Part shown: piece after piece, positions 34,282 to 41,718 of the stretch
Numbering within the stretch: position 1 is the first letter of the stretch
Layout of the letters: each line of letters opens with the position of its first letter
Origin: Xanthobacteraceae bacterium
GTDB taxonomy: Bacteria; Pseudomonadota; Alphaproteobacteria; Rhizobiales; Xanthobacteraceae
Length of the DNA stretch: 59,354 nt
Assembly: GCA_019746355.1 (NCBI GenBank)
Contig: JAIESC010000038.1
Location: 1 to 59,354, forward strand
Direction of reading: 5' to 3'
Translations under genes and position numbers: made by a program
Notes under the pieces: generated by a model
Database searches by the model: none
Told to the model about the DNA's origin: nothing
What the model saw: only the letters and a program-made list of their open reading frames with translations

Positions 34282-35136
34282 TCACATTGTCCGAGCTTCA
34301 TCCGCTGCCGCCTGCCTGCGGAACCTGTGCCGGACCGGCATGCTTTGCTGCGCCGTATCCGGTCGTATGGACACGCCGACGTCGATCCACGGAAGCGCCG
34401 CCTCGGGACCGATCCTCGCAACATCGGCGAGCCTGTCCGGGTTGAGGATGCGGAGCCGTCGATAATGGAATTCGGCGATGCCTTCCCTGCGCAGATCCCG
34501 GAGTACGCGGTTGACGTGTACACCGGTCAGGCCGGTCGCATCCGCGATATGCTCCTGGGTCAGCGGCAGATGCATTTCCTCGCTGCGATGGCCCGGCCAT
34601 CTCATCCGGCAACGGACGAAAAGCTCGAGCAGCAGATGCGCCACCCGCTTCCGCGCCGATCCCCGGCCGATGCTCGACAGATGGTCATAGGCAAGGCTAC
34701 GGTCCCTCGCGATCAGTCCCGCCAGCTGCATGCCCGCATCCGGGAATTCGCGGAACAGCAGACCGAGCTTGTCGTGTGGCACCGTATGCACGACAGCGTC
34801 GGTCAATGCCTGGGCGCTGTAGCTGACCGCGGCTCCGCGCGTGGGCACGAAGGCGAGCACCGCCCCGGGCGGGACAAACTCGAGGATCTGCCTGCGGCCA
34901 TCCTCGACCAGGTTGTAGAGGGCAACCCATCCGTCAACGAGGGAATAGATGGCCTCTCCCTTGTCTCCTATCCGGAAAAGATCGCAGCCGGCCTTGATTT
35001 CGCGATTGGCGGACTTGTAGCGGTCGGCCGCAACCACGACATCCGTCGGCCAGTCGCGTCGCGGATTCGCCGCGTGTGCCAAAGCTGGGTGGGAATCCCG
35101 TGGACCGCCTTTTGCGGCGTGCGCAAGATGGGACAT
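34282..35136 (-). CDS. Crp/Fnr regulator lacking iron-sulfur ligands
   Basis: A 284-residue paralogue of the other Crp/Fnr gene; the ATG at 35136 has CAGGAG upstream. The effector domain (AGCDLFRIGDKGEAIYSLVDGWVAL) and helix-turn-helix (HIADATGLTGVHVNRVLRDL) are close to those of the neighbour. There is no N-terminal Cys cluster, and the FNR Cys122 position is His (VVHTVP), so it cannot hold an FNR cluster. The recognition helix differs at few positions, so both may read the same sites. The ECF sigma gene follows directly, with a GTG overlapping its stop. Confidence 0.9.
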   Translation of the reverse strand: MSHLAHAAKGGPRDSHPALAHAANPRRDWPTDVVVAADRYKSANREIKAGCDLFRIGDKGEAIYSLVDGWVALYNLVEDGRRQILEFVPPGAVLAFVPTRGAAVSYSAQALTDAVVHTVPHDKLGLLFREFPDAGMQLAGLIARDRSLAYDHLSSIGRGSARKRVAHLLLELFVRCRMRWPGHRSEEMHLPLTQEHIADATGLTGVHVNRVLRDLRREGIAEFHYRRLRILNPDRLADVARIGPEAALPWIDVGVSIRPDTAQQSMPVRHRFRRQAAADEARTM

Positions 35137-35222
35137 CTTCGCGACTCCTGTTGAATGCTTTCTCTGAGAGAGGGCGGAAACCGCCCCTTGCGGGTACGTA
35201 GCCGTGCCCAATCACGTCTCGA

Positions 35223-35732
35223 TCAGAGAAAGATTCGCGGAGGTCGAAACTGGCTGCTCAGTGCGGTGGGATGAAGAAGTGGCGTCGGTGCGGACCGCAA
35301 GTCCGCATGTGGACCGGATTCCGGCAGGCATGTTGCGGATGTGGCGATCCCGGCGATACAGGCGGTGCAGCACGAAACACCGCAGCCGCTCGCCGGCGGG
35401 CATTGACCCAGCAGAGTGGCGCAGCAGCCCTTTGCAGCGAGTCGGGCCTGCGCCATGCGGACCCGATGTTTGGCCACGACTGGTTTGAAGGTCGATTTCC
35501 CGTATCTGGATTTGTGGACCCAAGAAGCGCCTTCGGCAGCGACGGGAATGGCTCCTAACAAGGCGTACGATCTCTTTTCGGGGCAGGCATGCGATGTTGC
35601 TGCTGTCAGCAGGGAAAAAAATGCCAGGATTGCAAGCAGCGCTGCGCACTTCGCGGACCGGCCTCCAACGCGCCGGCGCCAACCGGCCGCGCGGCGATGT
35701 CGGGTCAATCGGAGGATGCGCCAAGCAGGCAT
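35223..35732 (-). CDS. Cys-rich secreted hypothetical protein
   Basis: A 169-residue product: a long basic N-terminus, a hydrophobic signal segment (AALLAILAFFSLLTAATSHA, residues about 30-49), then a mature part with clustered cysteines (KGCCATLLGQC, GCGVSCCTACIAG, ATC). GAGGG precedes the ATG. The pattern resembles small periplasmic metal-binding or disulfide-rich proteins found near copper genes; I cannot name a family. It shares a divergent promoter region with the NifX-like gene and is immediately upstream of the Crp/Fnr-ECF group on the same strand. Confidence 0.62.
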   Translation of the reverse strand: MPAWRILRLTRHRRAAGWRRRVGGRSAKCAALLAILAFFSLLTAATSHACPEKRSYALLGAIPVAAEGASWVHKSRYGKSTFKPVVAKHRVRMAQARLAAKGCCATLLGQCPPASGCGVSCCTACIAGIATSATCLPESGPHADLRSAPTPLLHPTALSSQFRPPRIFL

Positions 35733-35751
35733 CGGGCCCTCAACAAGTCCA

Positions 35752-35769
35752 ACAATAGCTTATTATTGT
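35752..35769. promoter_or_regulatory. Perfect inverted repeat ACAATA-N6-TATTGT
   Basis: A 6-6-6 dyad 20 bases upstream of the Cys-rich gene start, in an unusually AT-rich patch. It is placed as an operator or promoter-overlapping site for the leftward gene. The binding protein is unknown; the nearby Crp/Fnr proteins are candidates. Confidence 0.45.
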
Positions 35770-35791
35770 CGCAGGTGGAGCCGCATCGGTT

Positions 35792-35805
35792 TTGATTTGG
35801 GTCAA
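35792..35805. promoter_or_regulatory. FNR/FixK-type box
   Basis: TTGATTTGGGTCAA fits TTGA-N6-TCAA exactly. It lies 60 bases upstream of the leftward Cys-rich gene and 98 bases upstream of the rightward NifX-like gene, in their shared divergent region. Confidence 0.55.
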
Positions 35806-35902
35806 TACGGTGGAACCGTCAACGTAACAAAATAGCCACTGGAAGCCCGGAAGTCTGATCGAGGTTAAGGTCGCGCGATCCGGCCCTGCTAATCTGATCC
35901 TT

Positions 35903-36274
35903 ATGTCGGGCGCACGCGGTGCTTTGGCGACGAACGCGCCATCGGGAACGGTGGTTCGCACCGGACTGACCGCATTGTTGGTCATGAGTTCCGGTGACCT
36001 CCCCCTGCTTTGTCCGTTTTTCAACAAGTGCGACGGAGTTCTGCTCGTCGATCCAACGGCCCGCACGGCGCGGTTCTATCCGCGCGACCGCTCCGGGACG
36101 AAATCCGTCTGCGATCTCATTCTCGAATTGCAACCGCGACGGATCATTTGCGGGTTCATCGACATGCCCGAACGAAACCGCTTGCGTGCGGCAGGGATCG
36201 ACGTCCGTCTGGGATCCTGCAACTGTCCCATCGACGAACTGGTCACCTCGTTCCAGACGTTGCCCGAGGCGTGA
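35903..36274 (+). CDS. NifX/NafY-like iron-molybdenum cofactor-binding domain protein
   Basis: A 123-residue single-domain protein. The core (CDGVLLVDPTARTARFYPRD, then a helix, QPRRIICGFI, and AAGIDVRLGSCNCPIDELVTSF) follows the NifX/NafY/NifB C-terminal fold, with Cys residues in CGF and SCNC as candidate metal ligands. Family members bind FeMo-co precursors or other metal clusters. No nitrogenase gene is in the window, so it is an orphan. The start is poorly supported (no ribosome site before ATG 35903); a GTG shortly downstream is possible. Confidence 0.72.
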   Translation: MSGARGALATNAPSGTVVRTGLTALLVMSSGDLPLLCPFFNKCDGVLLVDPTARTARFYPRDRSGTKSVCDLILELQPRRIICGFIDMPERNRLRAAGIDVRLGSCNCPIDELVTSFQTLPEA

Positions 36275-36339
36275 GCCCCGGCTGGCACGTCGACATCCGG
36301 AACGGGTGGGACTGATGAGATCAGTCCCTGGCCGGCTCG

Positions 36340-36603
36340 GTGCCGACCTCGCTCACGACAACCTCGCCTTGCAGGCGTTCGACATCCTTCCGGATGGCAG
36401 AGTTCTGCCCCGGGTGCGAGTACCGCCGCCGAACCGGCCGCATTCGCGTACCGGAACGCACGTTCCACGCCGTGCCCGGCGTACTGGTCGACGACATTGC
36501 CTCCACGGGGCGAACGATGGTTGAAACGATCGCGGTCGATATCATGGACGTTCTGGCCCGCGGCGAGATGCCGTGGCCGATTTCCCATGCTCGGCGTGCC
36601 TAG
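36340..36603 (+). pseudogene. Remnant of a phosphoribosyltransferase / PRPP synthetase
   Basis: The frame ending at 36603 contains PGVLVDDIASTGRTMVETI (about 36470-36530), the PRPP-binding loop of ribose-phosphate pyrophosphokinases and phosphoribosyltransferases. Upstream and downstream sequence in any frame does not give the rest of the enzyme (about 300 residues expected). It is therefore a decayed fragment, not a working gene. The remaining bases between 36275 and 36815 show no other coding signal. Confidence 0.55.
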
Positions 36604-36621
36604 GGAGCTCCCCCCCGGTGT

Positions 36622-36635
36622 TTGACCTGCATCAA
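36622..36635. promoter_or_regulatory. FNR/FixK-type box upstream of Met-rich gene
   Basis: TTGACCTGCATCAA fits TTGA-N6-TCAA and nearly the longer TTGAT-N4-ATCAA. It lies about 180 bases upstream of the Met-rich secreted protein start, in a gene-free stretch where a promoter is expected. Confidence 0.55.
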
Positions 36636-36815
36636 GGTTCAGGTCGTCAGGCCGTTCATAATGGCACGACGTTCCGGAGGTGCAGCCGCAGGTGCCTACC
36701 GCGGTCGCCTGGAGGATCTGCAACCGGGTGCGGCAGGGGCCGCCCTCCGGCCCTGGAAACTGCGTCGCGCTCGGCCCTCATCGTGCGGACCGGGCCTCGA
36801 AACGGGAGATGGACT

Positions 36816-37295
36816 GTGAACCGAATTCCCCGAGCCATATTGCGGAACGTTGCAGCATGCGCGGCAGCCGCGATCATCGCTTGCGCGCCGGTCGCTGTTG
36901 CTGCGCAATCCGCGTCGCCCCCGGCCGCCGGCGCCGCGCCGTCGCCAGGCGGCTCCGCCCATGATCACTCCTCTGCAACGGGACACGCGGCACCGCAGAC
37001 GCCTGCTGCGCCAGACCAGCCTCGCGGCGGGATGAGCGCACAGACGATGCAGGGCATGATGCAGATGATGCAGGGCATGATGACGATGATGCAGGACCAG
37101 CTGCAGCCCCGTCATGACCTTCCAGGTTCGCCTCCGTCCGCCTCATCCCCGCCGGGCGGGATGATGATGAATTGCCCGATGATGCCGGCCTCCGCCCAGG
37201 GTTCGATGGGCGGGATGATGCAGATGATGCAGTCGATGATGCGGATGATGCAGGGGCAGATGCAGCCCGGCCAGTCGCCGCCGGAACGTCGTTGA
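36816..37295 (+). CDS. Met-rich secreted protein
   Basis: A 159-residue product from a GTG with GGGAG about eight bases upstream. A signal peptide (NVAACAAAAIIACAPVAVAAQ) precedes a Pro/Ala/Ser linker with HDHSS and then methionine-dense repeats (MQGMMQMMQGMM, GGMMMNCPMM, QSMMRMMQGQM). This is a Cu(I)-binding-type composition. The gene begins a short operon with DUF2933 and a methyltransferase-like gene. It is similar in style to the Met-rich protein next to the hydrogenase. Confidence 0.78.
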   Translation: MNRIPRAILRNVAACAAAAIIACAPVAVAAQSASPPAAGAAPSPGGSAHDHSSATGHAAPQTPAAPDQPRGGMSAQTMQGMMQMMQGMMTMMQDQLQPRHDLPGSPPSASSPPGGMMMNCPMMPASAQGSMGGMMQMMQSMMRMMQGQMQPGQSPPERR

Positions 37296-37367
37296 ATGGA
37301 CCTCCGCAGGATCGGCCCGGGCCGGCAGTTGGCTCTGCCCCCGCTGGACGGGGAACGGGATGACACC

Positions 37368-37613
37368 ATGCCGCTTCATGAAAATCGGGAAGACCAAGGC
37401 CGGCCGCGGGAAGGCTTTCCTGGTTGGCGCGCCGGACTCGTCCTGATCGGCTTCATCATCATCGCTGGCATGCTGCTGTTCACCGAACACCGGGCCCATG
37501 TGCTGGGAGCCCTCGTCTGGCTTCCGCTGCTTCTTTGCCCCCTCATGCACATCTTCATGCACGGCGGACACCGCGGTCACGACCACAGCCGCGTCGACCG
37601 CGGCACGCCATGA
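37368..37613 (+). CDS. DUF2933 small membrane protein
   Basis: An 81-residue protein; GGGGAACGGGA precedes the ATG at 37368, and another ATG at 37296 follows the previous stop directly. A hydrophobic helix (GLVLIGFIIIAGMLLFTEHR) and a second (LGALVWLPLLLCPLMHIFMH) end in a His-rich tail (GGHRGHDH). This matches DUF2933, small membrane proteins common in copper and silver resistance loci. The stop overlaps the next start (ATGA). Confidence 0.85.
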   Translation: MPLHENREDQGRPREGFPGWRAGLVLIGFIIIAGMLLFTEHRAHVLGALVWLPLLLCPLMHIFMHGGHRGHDHSRVDRGTP

Positions 37614-38314
37614 ACGCCGGCACGTCCGCATACGGTCTTTGGAGCCTCGTGATCGTCAATTCGGCGGTCTTCACCCTGTTCGCGTACAGTTTCTTCAAGC
37701 CGCGCACCACACGCGACTGGCAGTCCTTCGGCGCGTTCAGCGGCTTCCTGGTCGCCCTGTTCGTCGAAATGTACGGCTTTCCGCTGACGATCTATTTCCT
37801 CTCCGGCTGGCTGCAGACTCGCTATCCGAACGTGGATTGGTTTTCCCATGACGCGGGACACCTGCTGGAGGAATTGTTCGGCTGGGGAGCGAACCCGCAC
37901 ATGGGGCCGTTCCATGTTCTCAGCTTCGTTTTCATCGGTGGCGGCTTCGTGCTGATTTCTGCGGCGTGGAAGATTCTCTACGAGGCCCGGCAGCGGCGCG
38001 AACTCGCGACCACGGGTCTCTACGGATTTGTCCGGCATCCCCAGTACGTCGGCTTCGTGCTGATCATGTTCGGCTTCCTCCTGCAATGGCCGACGATCCT
38101 GACGCTCGCGATGTTTCCGGTGCTCACCGTCATGTATGTCAGGCTTGCAAAGAGCGAGGAGCGGGATGCGATCGCCCAATTCGGCGACGCATATCTCAAG
38201 TATATGACCGAGGTTCCCGCATTCCTCCCGAAAGCGAGGCGCTTCTTCGCGCCCCGTCATCGGACTCCGGGAACAACGGCTGACCCGGCAGAACGGCGCT
38301 CGCGGGAGGTATGA
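37610..38314 (+). CDS. Isoprenylcysteine-carboxylmethyltransferase-like membrane protein
   Basis: A 234-residue multi-helix membrane protein. The C-terminal half has the ICMT/PEMT hallmark: LATTGLYGFVRHPQYVGFVL followed by a hydrophobic helix and the SEERDAIAQFGDAYLKYM segment, the SAM-binding part of phospholipid/isoprenylcysteine methyltransferases. The N-terminal half is longer than in minimal members. In metal-resistance clusters such proteins are frequent, but their substrate is unknown. It is coupled to DUF2933. Confidence 0.85.
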   Translation: MNAGTSAYGLWSLVIVNSAVFTLFAYSFFKPRTTRDWQSFGAFSGFLVALFVEMYGFPLTIYFLSGWLQTRYPNVDWFSHDAGHLLEELFGWGANPHMGPFHVLSFVFIGGGFVLISAAWKILYEARQRRELATTGLYGFVRHPQYVGFVLIMFGFLLQWPTILTLAMFPVLTVMYVRLAKSEERDAIAQFGDAYLKYMTEVPAFLPKARRFFAPRHRTPGTTADPAERRSREV

Positions 38315-38778
38315 CACCCGCCGGGCGGCTCCCGCGTTGCAGACCGGGCAAATCGATCAAGCCAGAGACGGGCCCGTGATGACCAAGCCGACCATGCCTT
38401 TCCCCCCTGCCCGTGAAACCGCCGCGCGATCGGATCCGGGTCCTCAACTTCCCATGTGGGGCAGCGGCCGGATCGAAATGATGCTGGGGGCCGCGGTTTT
38501 CCCGCGGAGTGCATGACGACATGGTCCGCCGTTGTCGGGCGCAAGCGCAACCGAATGCAGCATCCCGGACGCTGACGATATCGGTCGGTGCCACGATCAG
38601 AACCACCTGCCCCTTTCGAGGAAGGCGGCCGGGCTGCATGTATCCGTGGGCGGCTACATGCCAAGCCCCGCCATCACGCCCGGCCGACCGACCGTTCCGG
38701 CACCGTGATGATATGTGCGGCATGCCCGACGCATTTCTGGGCGCCTGGACCGGAAAGGATCTCCTCGGGTGGCCGACG
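38315..38778. other. 464-base stretch without a convincing gene
   Basis: Between convergent genes (the methyltransferase-like gene and the CusF-like gene). A possible small hairpin, CCGCGG-TTTTC-CCGCGG, lies at 38491-38507. Minus-strand frames of 135-175 codons exist but look non-coding. Nothing else recognised. Confidence 0.5.
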
Positions 38779-39165
38779 TCACTGTGCCTTGTGGATGTCG
38801 GTGATCATGACGGCGTTTCTGAGCCTCGCCGCCCTGAATTCGACCCGGTCACCCTGACGCAGATCCCTGAGCATGGCGCTGTTCGTGACATGGAATGTCA
38901 TGCGCATCGCCGGCATCCAGATGGTGCCGTCGGCGCTCGCCATCTGTTCGGTCAGGATGGTGACCGATATGCCGCCCGGGTCCACCGCCTCGACCTGTCC
39001 TCGCCCGTGCGCGTGCCCTTCTTTCGAGACGAGGTGGTTGTGCTCGCGGTCCAGCTTGTTCATCCACTCGCTTGGCGAAGTGGCCTGCTGGCCGTGCACG
39101 GACCCGGCGGCGAAAGGCAGGGCGACAAGGGCTGCGATGATGGAATTCGTCAGTGGGTATTGCAT
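38779..39165 (-). CDS. CusF-like periplasmic copper-binding protein
   Basis: A 128-residue protein with a signal peptide ending VHGQ (residue about 25). The mature part has a His-rich segment (REHNHLVSKEGHAHGRGQ), then the CusF-type small beta-barrel (GQVEAVDPGGISVTI, IWMPAMRMTFHV, LRQGDRVEFRA). The W-x2-A-M-x-M pattern gives the Trp and two Met that cap Cu(I) in CusF. It faces left, with the second CusF-like gene about 230 bases upstream; no CusABC pump is in the window. Confidence 0.83.
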   Translation of the reverse strand: MQYPLTNSIIAALVALPFAAGSVHGQQATSPSEWMNKLDREHNHLVSKEGHAHGRGQVEAVDPGGISVTILTEQMASADGTIWMPAMRMTFHVTNSAMLRDLRQGDRVEFRAARLRNAVMITDIHKAQ

Positions 39166-39393
39166 GGTATCCTCCGTCTGGTTGCTTTCCCCGAGTCCGC
39201 CGGCGCGGACGCTGTCCGGTTCATTTCAGTTCTCTCGCCCGTCGCCAGTGTTCGATGAGATGCGGCAGGTGCCCGCAGGCAAATCACCTCAGGTCGACAT
39301 GGCAGCCGGCGCTGCCATAGCGTCCGTGTTCATGGCGGGACGGACTCCGGGCGCGATGGCGGCCGTGCGCCGGGCACGGCCGCACAATCCGCG

Positions 39394-39696
39394 CTACTTC
39401 GCCTTCTGCATTTTTGTGATGGTGATCTGTCCGTCCACGCGCTCGGCCGTGAACTTCACCTTGTCACCGACCTTGACCTGCTTGACCATCGCAGGATCCT
39501 GGACACGCAGCGCCATCGTCATTCCATCCATGTCGAGGTTCTTGATCGGACCGTGGCGGAGCGTGATTTTGCCCGCAGGCGCATCGATCTTGGTGACCTC
39601 GCCGTCCACCATCGGGGCTTGCGCCAAGGCGGCTGGGGAACCGGCACCAATGGTCACGGCAGCGGCGATAGCAAGGATAGAAGCTGGCATACGCAT
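39394..39696 (-). CDS. CusF-like copper-binding protein with Trp replaced by Met
   Basis: A 100-residue secreted protein (signal peptide to about ALAQ, residue 26), with AAGGAAAGG before the ATG at 39696. DGEVTKIDAPAGKITLRHGPIKNL is typical CusF, including the His ligand. Where CusF has W-x2-M-x-M, this one reads MDGMTM, so the aromatic cap on Cu(I) is a Met. This could change affinity or metal preference (inference). Confidence 0.88.
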   Translation of the reverse strand: MRMPASILAIAAAVTIGAGSPAALAQAPMVDGEVTKIDAPAGKITLRHGPIKNLDMDGMTMALRVQDPAMVKQVKVGDKVKFTAERVDGQITITKMQKAK

Positions 39697-39794
39697 TTTC
39701 GATTTCCTTTCCTTCGGGGTTGCTCTTGGGGGATACGCTTCGGTGGTTCTGGTCGTTGTTGGCTGCATCGCTTTGTTCATCTCGGTCATTCTGA

Positions 39795-40073
39795 CTACGC
39801 CCGGGCCTGGCCGCGCGCGGCGCTGAGCACGAGGAACGGAAGATCGACGCGCACCGAGTTGCGCCAGGCCGCACCTGCTGCTTGGGCTGCGCCGCGTCGC
39901 GCTCGTTCGGTTCGCGCCACGGCAGGAGCTCGGCGGCACGAAAGCTGGTGTATTCCCCGAGCACTGGCCTGTAGCCGGTGGCGGGAGCCCTCGCCGCCGG
40001 GGGATGCGCCGCCGGCAAAAGAGAGCTTGAAATTTGCAGACACGGCAGGCGCAAGCAGACGCGGTGCAGACAT
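39795..40073 (-). pseudogene. Possible frameshifted small gene upstream of CusF
   Basis: A start with an excellent ribosome site (GAGGAG then ATG at 40073) opens MSAPRLLAPAVSANFKLSFAGG, but the frame soon becomes Arg/Ala-rich noise. In the next frame the following bases read GYRPVLGEYTSFRAAELLPW and REPNERDAAQP, which is protein-like and recalls small proteins in copper loci. A single-base shift near 39970-39990 would join the two. The family name is not certain. The rest of 39697-40139 shows no other coding signal. Confidence 0.3.
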
Positions 40074-40139
40074 GACGACTCCTCACGATCGGACTGGACA
40101 GGCGAGCGGCTGCATGCAGCCGCTCGCGCATGACTCAGG

Positions 40140-40547
40140 TCAGATCGCGGGAGCCGGTGGCCGGTAGAGACGTGCGGGAATGCTGCCGAGGAGCGCGTCC
40201 TGCATCGTCGGCCCGATGACAAACGGATGACGCGTTGGCGTCACGCCGTCCTCGAAGGCGGGCAGCATGGCGGCAACGCAAACAAGCCCGCAGCACTTTC
40301 CGAGGACCTTGGACTCGTCCGTGCCGTCCGGAACATCCGCAGCCGGAGGCTCCGGGACGTGACGGTGAACGGCACCGTCGTCATGCACATGAACCGAGCC
40401 GAGCCCGTGACTGTCCTTCGTCAGGCAATGGGCCTCGCCGCTGCCGAACGCGAAAGCCGCCACCGGCGCAAGAAGACAGACGACATAGAACGCGGCCATT
40501 CCGGCCGCGGCCCACAGACGCATCTTTCTTGTCACCGCGCTCAGCAT
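40140..40547 (-). CDS. DUF2946-like secreted His/Cys protein
   Basis: A 135-residue product from the ATG at 40547 (weak ribosome site; an upstream frame to 40652 is less likely). A signal anchor (LWAAAGMAAFYVVCLLAPVAAFAF) is followed by a His-rich segment (GLGSVHVHDDGAVHRHV) and KCCGLVCVAAMLPA, the paired-Cys motif seen in DUF2946-type proteins of copper loci. Metal binding is inferred. It lies downstream of the DUF411 gene on the same strand. Confidence 0.7.
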   Translation of the reverse strand: MLSAVTRKMRLWAAAGMAAFYVVCLLAPVAAFAFGSGEAHCLTKDSHGLGSVHVHDDGAVHRHVPEPPAADVPDGTDESKVLGKCCGLVCVAAMLPAFEDGVTPTRHPFVIGPTMQDALLGSIPARLYRPPAPAI

Positions 40548-40689
40548 CTTCGAAACGATAGCACTTTCTCTACGCCCGTGGCGACTCCGTCGTGAGCTGT
40601 GCACAATCGCGATGCCGTGCGACGCGACACGACGCATGCAGCGAGCAGCCACGGCGATTGGTGAGTTGGTTCAGCCGGGCGGCATTGCC

Positions 40690-40718
40690 GCCCGGCCCCG
40701 TGCCGTTACGGGCCGGGC
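40690..40718 (-). terminator. Strong hairpin at the end of the DUF411 gene
   Basis: GCCCGGCCCCGT and ACGGGCCGGGC pair over 11 bases with one bulged C around a GCCGTT loop. The restored DUF411 stop (40706-40708) lies at this hairpin, which supports that position as the true gene end. No T-run follows. Confidence 0.5.
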
Positions 40719-41238
40719 AGCACCTGCTTGCCGTGGAATCGGGCGTAGGTTCTCTGCCCTTCGGGCCGAACAGCGCGACGGCATAACGTTCGGCGGGCTG
40801 CCCTTCGATCTCCATGCCCGGCGACCCGATCGGCATCCCGGGCACTGCAAGACCGCGGGCTTCCGGCCGCTCTGCCAGCAGCTTTCGTATCGCGGAGGCC
40901 GGCACATGGCCTTCAATAACGTAGCCGCCTGTCTCAGCCGTATGGCACGACGCAAGCTCGTGGGGCACGCCGAGCGTTGCCTTGAGCTGGTTCAGTCGCG
41001 TGCTATCGGTCGCGGTCATCTCGAAGCCTTCTTCGCGAAGGTGATCGGTCCAGCCGTTGCAGCATCCGCAGTTGGCATCCTTCGTCACCGATATCGGTGT
41101 CGGTGAGGCGCTGACTCGCGAAAGTCCGGCGAGAAGCAGCGCCGAGGAGCCGCCCGCAATCACGTCACGTCTTCTGATCTTGATCCGAATCTTCCTATTC
41201 TTCCGATGCAAGATGGGAACTCGTGCCCACAACTGCAC
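40706..41238 (-). CDS. DUF411 metal-binding protein with apparent frameshift
   Basis: A Tat-like leader (RRRDVIAGGSSALLLAGL) precedes the DUF411 core: VTKDANCGCCNGWTDHLRE (Cys ligands), GVPHELASCHTA, GYVIEGHVPASAIRKLL and the PGMPIGSPGME site. After YAVALFGPKG the current frame becomes unrelated and runs to 40570. Adding one base in the CCC run at 40757-40759 restores GQRTYARFHGKQVLPGP and a stop at 40706, the normal family ending. The start is uncertain: a GTG at 41238 or an ATG at 41274 that would overlap the divergent gene. The function is a periplasmic metal-binding protein of copper loci. Confidence 0.75.
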
Positions 41239-41259
41239 GTTGGCTATGCGGAGGCTCCC

Positions 41260-41718
41260 ATGCATATGCATCATTATGCTCGCCTGCTGGCAATGACGGT
41301 CCTGTCCTACCTGGCAATGTTCGCGGCGATGTACGCGATGGTCGATACCTGGCCCGATGTATATCCGAATATCAACCAGGCCTACATGGCGGCCCTCATG
41401 GCGGCGCCAATGGTCGTGATCGAAATTCTCCTGATGTGGTCGATGTACAAGAATACAGCGGCCAACATCGCGATCATCGCCGCGGGCGTAATCGTTGCAA
41501 TGGGCTCATTCGTGATGATCCGGAAGCAGACCGCGGTGGCGGATATCCAGTTCATCAAATCGATGGTGCCGCACCATTCGGGAGCGATCCTGATGTGCCG
41601 TGAGGCAAGGATATCCGACGCGGAGCTGAAGACGCTGTGCGCTGACATAACCCGGGGGCAGCGATCGGAGATCGTTCAGATGAATGCCATCTTGCTCCGT
41701 CTTGCCCGGGGCGGATAA
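41260..41718 (+). CDS. DUF305 protein with N-terminal membrane helices
   Basis: A 152-residue product; CGGAGG lies five bases before the ATG at 41260. Three or so hydrophobic helices (residues 8-30, 40-60, 65-85) are followed by the DUF305 signature FIKSMVPHHSGAILMCREA, with the His pair and Met/Cys that may bind metal. Such proteins are frequent in copper and silver resistance loci. It starts divergently from the DUF411 gene. Confidence 0.87.
   Translation: MHMHHYARLLAMTVLSYLAMFAAMYAMVDTWPDVYPNINQAYMAALMAAPMVVIEILLMWSMYKNTAANIAIIAAGVIVAMGSFVMIRKQTAVADIQFIKSMVPHHSGAILMCREARISDAELKTLCADITRGQRSEIVQMNAILLRLARGG

Noticed and set aside
38196..38723. A 175-codon minus-strand frame
   Set aside because: It overlaps the methyltransferase-like gene end and shows no domain; composition suggests chance.
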